From Desulfomicrobium sp. ZS1 (GTDB taxonomy: Bacteria; Desulfobacterota; Desulfovibrionia; Desulfovibrionales; Desulfomicrobiaceae): a stretch of 64,000 nt of DNA. The stretch lies in NCBI RefSeq assembly GCF_024204645.1, contig NZ_CP100351.1, positions 868,001 through 932,000 on the forward strand. The letters run 5' to 3'. A program made the position numbers and the translations under genes. The notes below the pieces were generated by a model. That model was not told the origin of the DNA and did not search any database. It saw nothing but the letters and a program-made list of their open reading frames with translations. This document shows positions 44,028 through 54,038 of the stretch, in pieces (position 1 is the first letter of the stretch; the number at the start of each line of letters is the position of its first letter).

Positions 44028-44692
44028 ACGAGGAGTTCATCTTTCTGCTGGAGCGTCTGGTGCCCGCCCTGAACAAGGGGGTGCTGGTCAGCCTGCAGCT
44101 TATCGTTCCATCGGCCATTCTGGGCATTATCTTCGGAGTGGTGGTGGGCGCTTGCCGAGCTTTCGGCGGCGGTGTGCTGCGCGCCCTCGCCAACGGTTAC
44201 GCCGCGCTTTTCCGGGGCACGCCACTGGTGATTCAGCTTTTCATCCTCTATTTCGGCCTGCCGAACGTGGGCATCTATTTTCAGCCGTACACGGCGGCCG
44301 TGCTCGGCTTCACCCTGTGCAGCGCGGCCTACCATTCGGAGTACATCCGCGGCGGGCTCCTCTCGATCAAGCGCGGCCAGGTGCTGGCGGCCCAGGCACT
44401 TGGTTTCTCGACCTTCACGACCCTGATCTGGATCATCATCCCCCAGGCCTTTCGCCGGGCGCTACCGGGTTGCGGAAACGAGATCGTATATCTGATCAAG
44501 TATTCGTCCCTGGCCTACGTCATCACCTGCTTCGAGCTGACCGGCCAGGCCAAGATCGTGGCCAGCGAAAGCTTTCGCTTCAGCGAGGTCTTCATGGTCG
44601 TGGGCGTCTATTATCTGCTTCTGGTCAGCGTGGCCTCCTATGGCCTGCGCAGGCTGGAGAAGAGGCTGGAAATTCCCGGCTTCGGCCATTAG
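44024..44692 (+). CDS. Polar amino-acid ABC transporter permease (second)
   Basis: A 222-residue permease homologous to the one upstream, with ALFRGTPLVIQLFILYFGLP and AAQALGFSTFTTLIWIIIPQ as the conserved loop regions. The two permeases should form a heterodimer. Confidence 0.9.
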   Translation: MNEEFIFLLERLVPALNKGVLVSLQLIVPSAILGIIFGVVVGACRAFGGGVLRALANGYAALFRGTPLVIQLFILYFGLPNVGIYFQPYTAAVLGFTLCSAAYHSEYIRGGLLSIKRGQVLAAQALGFSTFTTLIWIIIPQAFRRALPGCGNEIVYLIKYSSLAYVITCFELTGQAKIVASESFRFSEVFMVVGVYYLLLVSVASYGLRRLEKRLEIPGFGH

Positions 44693-44734
44693 ACGTTACA
44701 GAATACATCGCAAAAATCGCGAGAGATCCTGAGT

Positions 44735-44831
44735 GTCATTCCCGCGAAGGCGGGCCATGTCAGGCTTCGCGTGAAATCCATTTTTTTCGTGCGGTTAAAA
44801 AGGCGTGGATCCCCTTCTTCAAAGGGATGAC
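44735..44831 (+). repeat. 97-bp dispersed repeat, copy A
   Basis: Begins GTCATTCCCGCGAAGGCGGG and ends TTCTTCAAAGGGATGAC. The first 48 bp are identical to the reverse complement of copy B (48485-48581), and the last 26 differ by one base. The ubiquitous GTCATTCCCGCGAAGGCGGG family is recognised; it forms imperfect hairpins. Confidence 0.85.
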
Positions 44832-44984
44832 GACGTGTTGCAGTGACATTCGTGAGCATGTCCTGGATCCAGACTATATTACTTCATGCGGCGGCTTTGG
44901 GGCTGCAGCTCTCATTCCCGGTTTATCCGCAACGGCTGAATCGGTGAGCATAAATACAATCTATCCATATTCGAGGTTATTTTC

Positions 44985-46667
<1,683 letters not shown>

Positions 46668-46678
46668 CATAACGTGAT

Positions 46679-46714
46679 GAACCCGGCCCGGAATAATTCG
46701 GCCCGGGTTCTTTT
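46679..46714 (+). terminator. Intrinsic terminator after ettA
   Basis: GAACCCGGCCCG pairs with CGGCCCGGGTTC with one internal mismatch around GAATAATT, followed by TTTT. Confidence 0.75.
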
Positions 46715-46783
46715 CAATTGTGGCGGGTAGTGGTATTTATGTGAACCAGTGATGGCATACTCAATTTTGTCCATGAGGAGAAC

Positions 46784-47239
46784 ATGATGAATACACAAAG
46801 TCTTGCCTGTAAAGTGCTCGTGCCTGCATATGGCATCATTGTGGCCGGCAGTATTTTCGAAAATCTGCTCCTTGGCACTGACTGGTTTTTGCTCGGTTCG
46901 GTGATCGGATTTTTATGGCTGGCGGCGGGCTTGGTCGGTCTGACGCTGGCCGTGCGCGAGTTGAGAAAAAGCGAGGGCTACATGCTGGTCGAGTCCGGTC
47001 CCTTCGCCTGGAGCCGCAACCCGATCCTGGCCGCCAATCTGCTTGGCATAATGCCTGGGCTTTGCTTGGTCCTGAACACCAATGTGGGGATTCTGGGCAT
47101 TGCTGTCGGAATTTTTCTTTTTTCCAAAAACGTCGGCGCCGAAGAATTGGAACTCGAAGACCAGTTCGGCGAGATTTATCAGGCTTACCGCGAACGGGTC
47201 AGCCGTCTGCTCCCCCTTCCATCCTGTCTGGAAAATTGA
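46784..47239 (+). CDS. Isoprenylcysteine methyltransferase-like membrane protein
   Basis: A 151-residue integral membrane protein of the ICMT/phospholipid methyltransferase type. It has about four helices and the C-terminal signature GPFAWSRNPILAANLLG and EELELEDQFGEIYQAYRERVSRLLP. The SAM-dependent methyl acceptor is unknown. GAGGAG is just upstream of two consecutive ATG codons (46784 and 46787). Confidence 0.82.
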   Translation: MMNTQSLACKVLVPAYGIIVAGSIFENLLLGTDWFLLGSVIGFLWLAAGLVGLTLAVRELRKSEGYMLVESGPFAWSRNPILAANLLGIMPGLCLVLNTNVGILGIAVGIFLFSKNVGAEELELEDQFGEIYQAYRERVSRLLPLPSCLEN

Positions 47240-47254
47240 TCCCTGCACGATGAC

Positions 47255-47280
47255 GGCAGCCTTCGGGTTGCCTTTTTTTT
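47255..47280 (+). terminator. Intrinsic terminator after the methyltransferase gene
   Basis: GGCAGCC and GGTTGCC pair (one G-T) over TTCG and lead into eight T. Confidence 0.8.
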
Positions 47281-47309
47281 AAAGAAAAAAGCGCCCGTGT
47301 GGGGCGCTT
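47281..47309 (-). terminator. Intrinsic terminator after the lipoprotein gene (minus strand)
   Basis: AAGCGCCC and GGGCGCTT pair over a short loop and are followed on the minus strand by a six-T run. It serves the leftward lipoprotein gene, back to back with the terminator of the rightward methyltransferase gene. Confidence 0.75.
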
Positions 47310-47334
47310 CGTCAGGATCATGTCTGCTTTTTTT

Positions 47335-48210
47335 TCAGTAAGATAGAACCAACTGCATTGTGCTGATCCTCTGGATCTGTTTTCCGTATTCCCTGATTTC
47401 CTGCAGGTCATAGCTGTCGTCCTGAACTGCGGATGCGACATGCGCATTGGCTTTTTGCAAAATGGCCATGGCCTCATGAATCCGTGCGCCTATGGCGTGG
47501 ACGCGGATGCGAGATTCCTGCGCCAGCACGTAAGCTTTCACCGCCTCTTTCCTTTCGAGCAGGGTGTACGTGTCTTGGGTGTCGATAAAGGCCGAGGAGA
47601 TGATCTCAAGTTTCATGGCCGTGTCTGCATAGGTTTGCAAATAGCTGGTTGAAGATTCGTCCAGGGAAAAATCGGCCAGCAGTCTGTTTGTAAGAGACGT
47701 TATGGAATCCGCAAAGGCCAGCACAATACCCTTGATGGTTTCGGACTTTCTGCGTGCTGTCCACGAGGCATCAAGCCCCAGCGTGACGTTTTGCACGACT
47801 TCTTCCTGGGCGCGGGTCAGTTCCGGCCCCAATGTCTCGGTGATGTTGTCCAGGAAAACTCGTGCTGACCTGCGTACCATCTCGGTGCGATCGTCCGCTG
47901 CAAGACGTATGAGCAGGTCGCCGTACATGCGCAGCGATTTGCAAGCGGCAACCCGCATGGCCGTTGTTTCGGCAAGGGCCGACTCGTCGTAGGCCCAGTT
48001 GTCTGTATTTTTCGATCTGTCGAGAAGCACGAGCAACGAGTTCATTTCGATGACTTCGCTACGCATGGAGAGAAACTCGGATTCGCTCATGCGCCCGACC
48101 CTCTCCGTGGCTAGGCCGAAGCTCTCCATGGCGTTGCGTTGTGTCGCGTTCGTGGCGCAACCGGAAAGGAATGCGCAAACAGTGATGCACGCGATCAGTA
48201 TATATTTCAT
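47335..48210 (-). CDS. Lipoprotein of unknown function, mostly helical
   Basis: A 291-residue lipoprotein with a clear lipobox (AFLSGC, Cys18). The rest is predicted helical, with long heptad-like stretches such as ESEFLSMRSEVIEMNSLLVL and VVQNVTLGLDASWTARRKSE. No family is recognised. The ATG at 48210 (MKYILIACI) has AAGGGA upstream; the frame extends 7 codons further. Confidence 0.7.
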   Translation of the reverse strand: MKYILIACITVCAFLSGCATNATQRNAMESFGLATERVGRMSESEFLSMRSEVIEMNSLLVLLDRSKNTDNWAYDESALAETTAMRVAACKSLRMYGDLLIRLAADDRTEMVRRSARVFLDNITETLGPELTRAQEEVVQNVTLGLDASWTARRKSETIKGIVLAFADSITSLTNRLLADFSLDESSTSYLQTYADTAMKLEIISSAFIDTQDTYTLLERKEAVKAYVLAQESRIRVHAIGARIHEAMAILQKANAHVASAVQDDSYDLQEIREYGKQIQRISTMQLVLSY

Positions 48211-48705
48211 GTTACGATCCCTTGAGCGCAAAGGCTGTCTTTAAAGGCATAATTTGCCAGATAAACAGCAATTCATTTATACATGCGGTATGCGTTTGAA
48301 TCAAGAGGGTTTTCAAAATAAATGTTGTCATACATTTTTTTATGGTCTGAATTTGATTGAAGATGTCTTTGAGCTTATATCAATGACATGCTCGGATTAT
48401 TTGCATGCAGCGGTACAAGTTTCATGATTTTATGGGATGTGGACGGGTGATATATTCGTATTACAGATGGAACTTTAAAAAGTTGTCATCCCCTTGAAGA
48501 AGGGGATCCATCCCTTATTAACTATCTGAAAGCAATGGATTTCACGCGAAGCCTGACATGGCCCGCCTTCGCGGGAATGACGCGCGTACTCTCTCGCGTC
48601 TTTTTGCAGTGGCCTCATTACATAGCGCATGAAACTGGTGCCGAATGTAGATTCTGCGATGGAAGTCACGGTTGGGCTTCGCGTGACGTGACGAAAAGCC
48701 CGCGA
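48211..48705. other. Intergenic region with repeat copy B
   Basis: About 495 bp. Apart from the 97-bp repeat at 48485-48581, the left half is AT-rich and should contain the lipoprotein promoter. No gene was seen. Confidence 0.5.
48485..48581 (-). repeat. 97-bp dispersed repeat, copy B (inverted relative to copy A)
   Basis: The reverse complement begins GTCATTCCCGCGAAGGCGGG and is identical to copy A for 48 bp, then diverges in the middle and matches again at the end. Copies A and B form inverted repeats around the ettA-methyltransferase-lipoprotein segment. Confidence 0.85.
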
Positions 48706-49428
48706 TCAGGTTTCAATGATGAATTGCACACGCTCGGACGCAAAGCGTGTTTCGCAGAACTCTATGGGCCATTCTCTGGGATCGACGTTGATGCTTTCCG
48801 TGACCAGTACCGGCCGGGTTTTGGGCTGGCGCAGCATGCGGGCCTCTCTGGCCGTGGGCAGGCGGCTTGAGATGTGCGTGCTTTTGCGGCGGTAGTCCAT
48901 GACCCCGTAATGGCGTAGCGCCTGTGTCACGGAGCCGGTCTCTCGGAAACGATCATCCAGGCCCGGAAAGCGGGCTTGGGGAAAATGAGCGCTGGCCAGG
49001 CAGATGCGCACTCCGTCGGCCTCGCCGAGGGTTTCGAGCACGATGACGGGTTCGCCTTTCTCCAACTCCAGCGCCCTGGCAACCTCAGTCGTGGCAAGGA
49101 TGACGCCGGACGAGACAAGCTCCCCTCGCGGTTTTCGTTCCTGGCGAAGCAGGTTCTCGTGGAAGCGGGTGCGCGCGCCCACCGCATAGTCGATGACCTG
49201 TTCGCGCACGAAGCTGCCGCTGCCCTGTTCCGTGCGAATCAGCTCCTTTTCCGCGAGCAGGGTCAGCGCCCGTCGCACCGTATGGCGGTTGACCCCGAAG
49301 CGCTCGGCCAGTTCTAACTCCGTGGGCAGCTTGCTGCCGGGCGGAAGTTCGCCCTCCTTGATCTTGAACTCCAGCCAATCCTGAATCTGCCGCCACAGGG
49401 CCACCCCGTTTCTGCGCTGTAACTCCAT
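48706..49428 (-). CDS. phnF: Phosphonate utilisation transcriptional regulator PhnF (GntR/UTRA)
   Basis: A 240-residue GntR/HutC-family regulator. The N-terminal winged helix contains LPTELELAERFGVNRHTVRR, and the C-terminal UTRA ligand domain includes ETLGEADGVRICLASAHFP. GGGAGG precedes the ATG. It is divergent from phnG across 102 bp that contain an operator-like palindrome; it probably represses the phn operons until a phosphonate or phosphate-linked signal binds. Confidence 0.9.
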   Translation of the reverse strand: MELQRRNGVALWRQIQDWLEFKIKEGELPPGSKLPTELELAERFGVNRHTVRRALTLLAEKELIRTEQGSGSFVREQVIDYAVGARTRFHENLLRQERKPRGELVSSGVILATTEVARALELEKGEPVIVLETLGEADGVRICLASAHFPQARFPGLDDRFRETGSVTQALRHYGVMDYRRKSTHISSRLPTAREARMLRQPKTRPVLVTESINVDPREWPIEFCETRFASERVQFIIET

Positions 49429-49485
49429 CGCCGCCTCCCCGAATGCAAATTGTCACATAATGCTGAGACTTCAGTCCCAGTCGAA

Positions 49486-49507
49486 AGACATAGATGTCTA
49501 TACAAAT
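49486..49507. promoter_or_regulatory. Candidate PhnF operator between phnF and phnG
   Basis: AGACATAGATGTCT (49486-49499) is a perfect palindrome, and the overlapping TGTCTATACAA (49495-49505) matches the GTCTAKACAA sequence upstream of phnC (63255-63264) in all ten positions. Mycobacterial PhnF is known to bind TGGTATAGACCA, the reverse complement of TGGTCTATACCA, which shares the GTCTATAC core. Confidence 0.5.
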
Positions 49508-49530
49508 TTTCATATTGTGGAGTTTTCGTG

Positions 49531-49980
49531 ATGTCAACTGAAGAGACAACGAGGCAGGAGTGGATGGCCGCCCTGGCCCTGGCTCCGGAAGTCCGCTTGC
49601 GGGAAGCCTGGGACAGTCTGGACGCGCAGCCGCGCTACAAACTCGTGCGCGGGCCGGAAACGGGGCTGGTCATGGTCCGGGCTCGGACCGGCAACAACGG
49701 GGAGCGCTTCAACCTGGGCGAGATGAGCGTGACCCGCTGCACGGTGGCCCTGGACCACGGGGTCATGGGGCACGCCTTCATCGGCGGACTTTGCCATGAG
49801 CACGCCCGTCTGGCGGCGGTGTTCGACGCCTTGCTGCAACTTCCTGAAAGGGGCGAGGAGCTGTGCCGCACGCTGATCGATCCGTTGCAACGGGAACGGC
49901 AGACGCATTTGGCCAGGCGGCAGGACGAAGTGCATCCGAGCAGGGTCGATTTCTTCACCCTGGTGCGGGGGGACGAATGA
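49531..49980 (+). CDS. phnG: Carbon-phosphorus lyase complex subunit PhnG
   Basis: A 149-residue subunit of the PhnGHIJ core that cleaves the C-P bond after ribosylation. MVRARTGNNGERFNLGEMSV and CTVALDHGVMGHAFIGG are family signatures. The ATG at 49531 has GGAG 8 bases upstream. First gene of the rightward operon; its stop overlaps phnH. Confidence 0.93.
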   Translation: MSTEETTRQEWMAALALAPEVRLREAWDSLDAQPRYKLVRGPETGLVMVRARTGNNGERFNLGEMSVTRCTVALDHGVMGHAFIGGLCHEHARLAAVFDALLQLPERGEELCRTLIDPLQRERQTHLARRQDEVHPSRVDFFTLVRGDE

Positions 49981-50585
49981 TGCTGCAATCCATCCCCGCC
50001 GGTTTTGCCCGCCCGGTTTTTGAAAGTCAGGGCACGTTCCGCGCCATTCTTGATGCCATGTCGCGCCCGGGCAGAGTCGTGCCGCTTCCCGTTCAGGCCG
50101 AAGGACCGCGTGGTTGGAGCGGGGGCATGGCCTCCGTGGTCCTGACCCTGTGCGACATGGACACCCCGGTCTGGCTCGATGCTCAGACAGCCACCGACGA
50201 CGCCCGGCGTTTTCTGCGTTTTCACTGCGCATGTCCGCTGATCGACGAACCGGCAAAAGCTTCCTTCGCCGTGGTCATGAACCACGCGCTCATGCCGTCC
50301 ATGGACGCGTTTTCACTGGGCAGCGCCGAGTATCCCGAAAATTCGACCACCGTGCTGCTGGCCACGGACTTTGATGCCACCCCGGGCGAAAGCATCAGCG
50401 TCACGGGGCCGGGAGTGGACGGCCAGGAACGCCTGCCCCTTTCCTGGCTTCCTCCCGGGTTCGTCACCGCCTGGCGCGGTAACTGCCGTCTTTTTCCCCG
50501 GGGCGTGGACCTGATCCTTGTCAGCCAGGCCCACGTCGTGGGCTTGCCCCGGACCCTTCAAATGGAGGACCGGTCATGTATGTAG
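49977..50585 (+). CDS. phnH: Carbon-phosphorus lyase complex subunit PhnH
   Basis: A 202-residue PLP-transferase-like fold subunit without PLP. GFARPVFESQGTFRAILDAM, DTPVWLDAQT and GAEYPENSTTVLLATDF-like sequence are present. The ATG at 49977 overlaps phnG (ATGA); an extra ATG follows directly. Confidence 0.92.
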   Translation: MMLQSIPAGFARPVFESQGTFRAILDAMSRPGRVVPLPVQAEGPRGWSGGMASVVLTLCDMDTPVWLDAQTATDDARRFLRFHCACPLIDEPAKASFAVVMNHALMPSMDAFSLGSAEYPENSTTVLLATDFDATPGESISVTGPGVDGQERLPLSWLPPGFVTAWRGNCRLFPRGVDLILVSQAHVVGLPRTLQMEDRSCM

Positions 50586-51718
50586 CTGTCAAGGGCGGCG
50601 AGAAGGCCATTGCCTCCGCGCACAAGTTGCTGGCCCGTGAGCGGCGCGGCGACGAATCAGTGCCGGAAATTTCCCTGGAACAGATCCGCGAGCAGCTGTC
50701 TTTGTCCGTGGACCGGGTCATGAGCGAAGGCTCCCTCTACGACCCGCACCTTGCGGCCCTGGCCGTGAAGCAGGCGAGGGGCGACCTGATGGAGGCCATT
50801 TTTCTGCTGCGCGCCTACCGCACGACCTTGCCGCGCTTTGGCTACGCCCTGCCCGTGGACACGTCACGGATGCATGTTCGCCGCCGCATTTCCGCGACAT
50901 TCAAGGATGTTCCGGGAGGCCAGGTGCTCGGGCCGACCTTCGACTACACGCATCGTTTGCTTGATTGGGGCCTGGCCGGGGCACAGGAGCAGGAGGGTGG
51001 AGCCTCCGCGCCGACGGAGATCGACGAAGCGATCACCACGCCTGGCACGCCTGGCACGCCTGGCACGCGCGGCACGCCCGGCACGCCGGACATGCCGCGC
51101 GTGCTCGATGTGCTTGGCCGCGAAGGCATCATCGAATCCGAAGGCCGGGGCGACGATTCCGAACCGGGCGACTTGACCCGTCATCCCTTGACCTTGCCCG
51201 CCGGGCGCTCCATGCGCCTGCAGAATCTGGCCCGTGCCGACGAGGGATTTCTGCTGGCCATGGGCTATTCCACCCAGCGTGGCTTCGGCAATTCCCACCC
51301 TTTTGTTGGGGAAATCCGTATGGGCGAGGTGGAAATCGAGTTTGTGCCCGAGGAACTGGGGTTTCCCGTGACCATCGGCGAGATCACCCTGACCGAGTGC
51401 GAGACTGTGAACCAGTTCATCGGCTCCGGCGACGCCCGCTTCACGCGCGGCTACGGCCTGACCTTTGGTCAGGGCGAACGCAAGGCCATGAGCATGGCCC
51501 TGGTGGACAGGTCGCTTCGCGCCGGGGAGCTGGGCGAGGAGGTGCGCGGCCCGGCCCAGGATCAGGAATTTGTCCTCTATCACAGCGACAACGTCGAAGC
51601 CTCGGGCTTTGTGCAGCATCTGAAGCTGCCGCATTACGTCGATTTCCAGTCCGAACTGGCCCTGGTGCGCGGACTGCGTAAGGACGCCGCAGGTAAGGAG
51701 GAATCTCATGAACGCTGA
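50576..51718 (+). CDS. phnI: Carbon-phosphorus lyase complex subunit PhnI, with Thr-Pro-Gly insert
   Basis: A 380-residue subunit (E. coli about 354) that with PhnG/H/L links the phosphonate to the ribose of ATP. Family motifs: MYVAVKGGEKAIASAHKLL, SEGSLYDPHLAALAVKQARG and DEGFLLAMGYSTQRGFGNSH. At about residues 155-171 it carries TTPGTPGTPGTRGTPGTPD, a collagen-like run encoded by tandem 9-bp ACGCCTGGC units (51038-51087) absent from the family. Confidence 0.92.
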   Translation: MYVAVKGGEKAIASAHKLLARERRGDESVPEISLEQIREQLSLSVDRVMSEGSLYDPHLAALAVKQARGDLMEAIFLLRAYRTTLPRFGYALPVDTSRMHVRRRISATFKDVPGGQVLGPTFDYTHRLLDWGLAGAQEQEGGASAPTEIDEAITTPGTPGTPGTRGTPGTPDMPRVLDVLGREGIIESEGRGDDSEPGDLTRHPLTLPAGRSMRLQNLARADEGFLLAMGYSTQRGFGNSHPFVGEIRMGEVEIEFVPEELGFPVTIGEITLTECETVNQFIGSGDARFTRGYGLTFGQGERKAMSMALVDRSLRAGELGEEVRGPAQDQEFVLYHSDNVEASGFVQHLKLPHYVDFQSELALVRGLRKDAAGKEESHER

Positions 51719-52562
51719 AGCCATGCCCGGTTACAACTATGCCTATCTGGACGAGCAGACCAAGGGCATGATCCGCCGTGCCATTTTGAAAGCCGTGGCC
51801 ATCCCCGGCTATCAGGTTCCCTTCGGTAGCCGCGAGATGCCCCTGCCTTACGGCTGGGGTACCGGCGGCATTCAGATCACGGCCGGCATCATCGGGCCGG
51901 ACGACGTCCTGAAAGTCATCGACCAGGGCGCCGACGACACGACCAACGCGGTTTCCATCCGTTCCTTTTTCGCCAGGACGGCGCAGGTGGCCACGACCAC
52001 AGTCACGGAAGAAGCCACCGTCATCCAGACCCGGCACCGTATCCCGGAAGCGCCACTCAAACCCGGCCAGATCCTCGTCTATCAGGTGCCCATCCCCGAA
52101 CCCCTGCGCTTCATGGAGCCGAGTGAATCCGAGACACGGACCATGCACGCCCTGGAGGAATACGGGGTCATGCATGTCAAGCTCTATGAGGACATAGCCG
52201 TGCATGGTCGTATCGCCACCAGCTACAACTATCCCGTCAAGGTCGAGGATCGCTATATCATGTGTCCGTCCCCCATCCCCAAATTCGACAACCCCAAAAT
52301 GGACGACTGTCCGGCCTTGCAGCTTTTCGGCGCGGGCCGCGAAAAACGCATCTATGCCATCCCGCCCCACACCAGGGTGAGGAGCCTGGATTTCGAGGAC
52401 CATCCCTTCGAGATCCAGTCCTGGGACGAGGCCTGCGCCATCTGCGGATCGCGGGACAGTTTTTTAGATGAGATTATCACCGACGACCGGGGCGGACGCT
52501 TGTTCGTCTGCTCGGATTCGGATTATTGCGCACGGCGCGTGCGCGGGCAGGAGGATAAGTGA
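51708..52562 (+). CDS. phnJ: Carbon-phosphorus lyase, PhnJ (radical SAM)
   Basis: A 284-residue radical SAM enzyme that breaks the C-P bond of ribosyl phosphonate. The late cysteines ACAICGSRDSF and FVCSDSDYCARR are the cluster and radical sites of this unusual C-terminal arrangement. VPFGSREMPLPYGWGTGGIQ is another family signature. GGAGG precedes the ATG, which overlaps phnI. Confidence 0.94.
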   Translation: MNAEAMPGYNYAYLDEQTKGMIRRAILKAVAIPGYQVPFGSREMPLPYGWGTGGIQITAGIIGPDDVLKVIDQGADDTTNAVSIRSFFARTAQVATTTVTEEATVIQTRHRIPEAPLKPGQILVYQVPIPEPLRFMEPSESETRTMHALEEYGVMHVKLYEDIAVHGRIATSYNYPVKVEDRYIMCPSPIPKFDNPKMDDCPALQLFGAGREKRIYAIPPHTRVRSLDFEDHPFEIQSWDEACAICGSRDSFLDEIITDDRGGRLFVCSDSDYCARRVRGQEDK

Positions 52563-53335
52563 TGGACGCTGAACTGCTTCGCGTCACGGGATTGACTCGC
52601 TACTACGGAAACCGCGTCGGCTGCCGCGACGTGAATTTCACCCTCTGGCCGGGCGAGGTGCTGGCCATTGTCGGTGAATCGGGTTCGGGCAAGTCCACGC
52701 TGTTGAGTCTTTTGTCCGGACGCCTCATGCCTACCAGGGGAGAGGTGTCCTACCGGGACCGGGATGGACGCTGGCTGTCCCTGGCCGAACTGTCCGAGGC
52801 CGACCGCCGCCGCCTGCAACGCACGGATCTCGGCGTCGTGCACCAGAATCCGCGCGACGGGCTGCGCATGCGCGTCAGCGCCGGAGGCAACATCGGCGAG
52901 CGCCTCATGGCCTTGGGAGATCGCCATTATGGCCGGATTCGCGGGGCGGGCCTGGACTGGATGGAGCGGGTCGAACTGGACCAGGCCCGCATCGACGATC
53001 ATCCCTCGGCCTTTTCCGGCGGCATGCAGCAGCGTTTGCAGATCGCCCGCAACCTGGTCACGGAGCCGCGCCTCATTTTCATGGACGAGCCCACCAGCGG
53101 TCTCGACGTCTCGGTTCAGGCCAGGCTCCTGGACCTCTTGCGCCATCTGGTCTCGTCCCTCGGGCTGGCCGTGGTCCTGGTCACCCACGATCTGGCCGTG
53201 GCCCGCATCCTGGCCCATCGCATGATGGTCATGCGCGGCGGTGAGGTCGTGGAAACGGGCCTGTCCGATCAGGTCCTGGACGACCCGTGCCACCCCTACA
53301 CCCAGCTTCTGGTCTCATCCATTTTGCAAGCGTGA
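52562..53335 (+). CDS. phnK: Phosphonate C-P lyase system ATP-binding protein PhnK
   Basis: A 257-residue ABC ATPase without a transmembrane partner that docks on the PhnGHIJ core. Walker A is [15 protein letters not shown], signature FSGGMQQRLQIARNL, Walker B LIFMDEPTSGLDV. The ATG at 52562 has GGAGG 7 bases upstream and is adjacent to a GTG in the same frame. Confidence 0.92.
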   Translation: MDAELLRVTGLTRYYGNRVGCRDVNFTLWPGEVLAIVGESGSGKSTLLSLLSGRLMPTRGEVSYRDRDGRWLSLAELSEADRRRLQRTDLGVVHQNPRDGLRMRVSAGGNIGERLMALGDRHYGRIRGAGLDWMERVELDQARIDDHPSAFSGGMQQRLQIARNLVTEPRLIFMDEPTSGLDVSVQARLLDLLRHLVSSLGLAVVLVTHDLAVARILAHRMMVMRGGEVVETGLSDQVLDDPCHPYTQLLVSSILQA

Positions 53336-53342
53336 GGCATCC

Positions 53343-54035
53343 ATGAATGTTCCCATGATTTCTATACGTTCCCTGGCCAAGACCTTTGTCCTGCACACCC
53401 AGGGCGGGACATGCATCCGCGCCTTCGACGGCGTGGATCTCGACGTCGCGGCCGGGGAGTGCGTCGCCCTGCACGGCCCCTCCGGCGCGGGCAAGTCGAG
53501 CCTGCTGCGCTCCATCTACGCCAACTACCGGCCCACAACGGGCAGCGTCGTCGTCAGCCATGACGGAGGCGGCGTGGACATGACTGTGGCCCAGCCCCGG
53601 ACGGTTCTCGACGTGCGCCGCCGCACCCTTGGCTATGTGAGCCAGTTCCTGCGCGTCATCCCCCGCGTCTCCTCCCTCGATCTGGTGGCCGAGCGTCTCG
53701 CCGCCATGGGCGTGGACCTGGACCAAGCCAGGGACAGGGCCGGGCGGATGCTGGACCGCCTGAACATCCCCGAGCGTCTGTGGTCCCTGGCCCCGGCGAC
53801 CTTCTCGGGCGGGGAGCAGCAGCGCGTCAACATCGCGCGCGGCTTCATCCGTGACTATCCAATCCTGCTCCTCGACGAGCCCACGGCCTCCCTGGACGGA
53901 GAGAACCGCAGCACCGTCGTGGACATGATCCTCGAAGCCAAGAAACGCGGCGCGGCAGTGGTGGGCATTTTTCACGACGACGACGTACGCGGGCGGGTCG
54001 CCGACCGCTGCCTGCTGCTGAACAGGCCGGAGTAA
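53343..54035 (+). CDS. phnL: Phosphonate C-P lyase system protein PhnL
   Basis: A 230-residue ABC-type ATPase. Walker A is LHGPSGAGKSSLLRSIYANY, signature FSGGEQQRVNIARGF, Walker B ILLLDEPTASLD. PhnL supports the ribosylation step and stabilises the core. The ATG at 53343 follows phnK by 7 bp. Confidence 0.92.
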   Translation: MNVPMISIRSLAKTFVLHTQGGTCIRAFDGVDLDVAAGECVALHGPSGAGKSSLLRSIYANYRPTTGSVVVSHDGGGVDMTVAQPRTVLDVRRRTLGYVSQFLRVIPRVSSLDLVAERLAAMGVDLDQARDRAGRMLDRLNIPERLWSLAPATFSGGEQQRVNIARGFIRDYPILLLDEPTASLDGENRSTVVDMILEAKKRGAAVVGIFHDDDVRGRVADRCLLLNRPE

Positions 54036-54038
54036 GCC

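Noticed and set aside
44735-44831. Short coding sequence in the 97-bp repeat
   Set aside because: The translated motif recurs wherever this widespread palindromic repeat occurs and reflects the repeat, not a gene.
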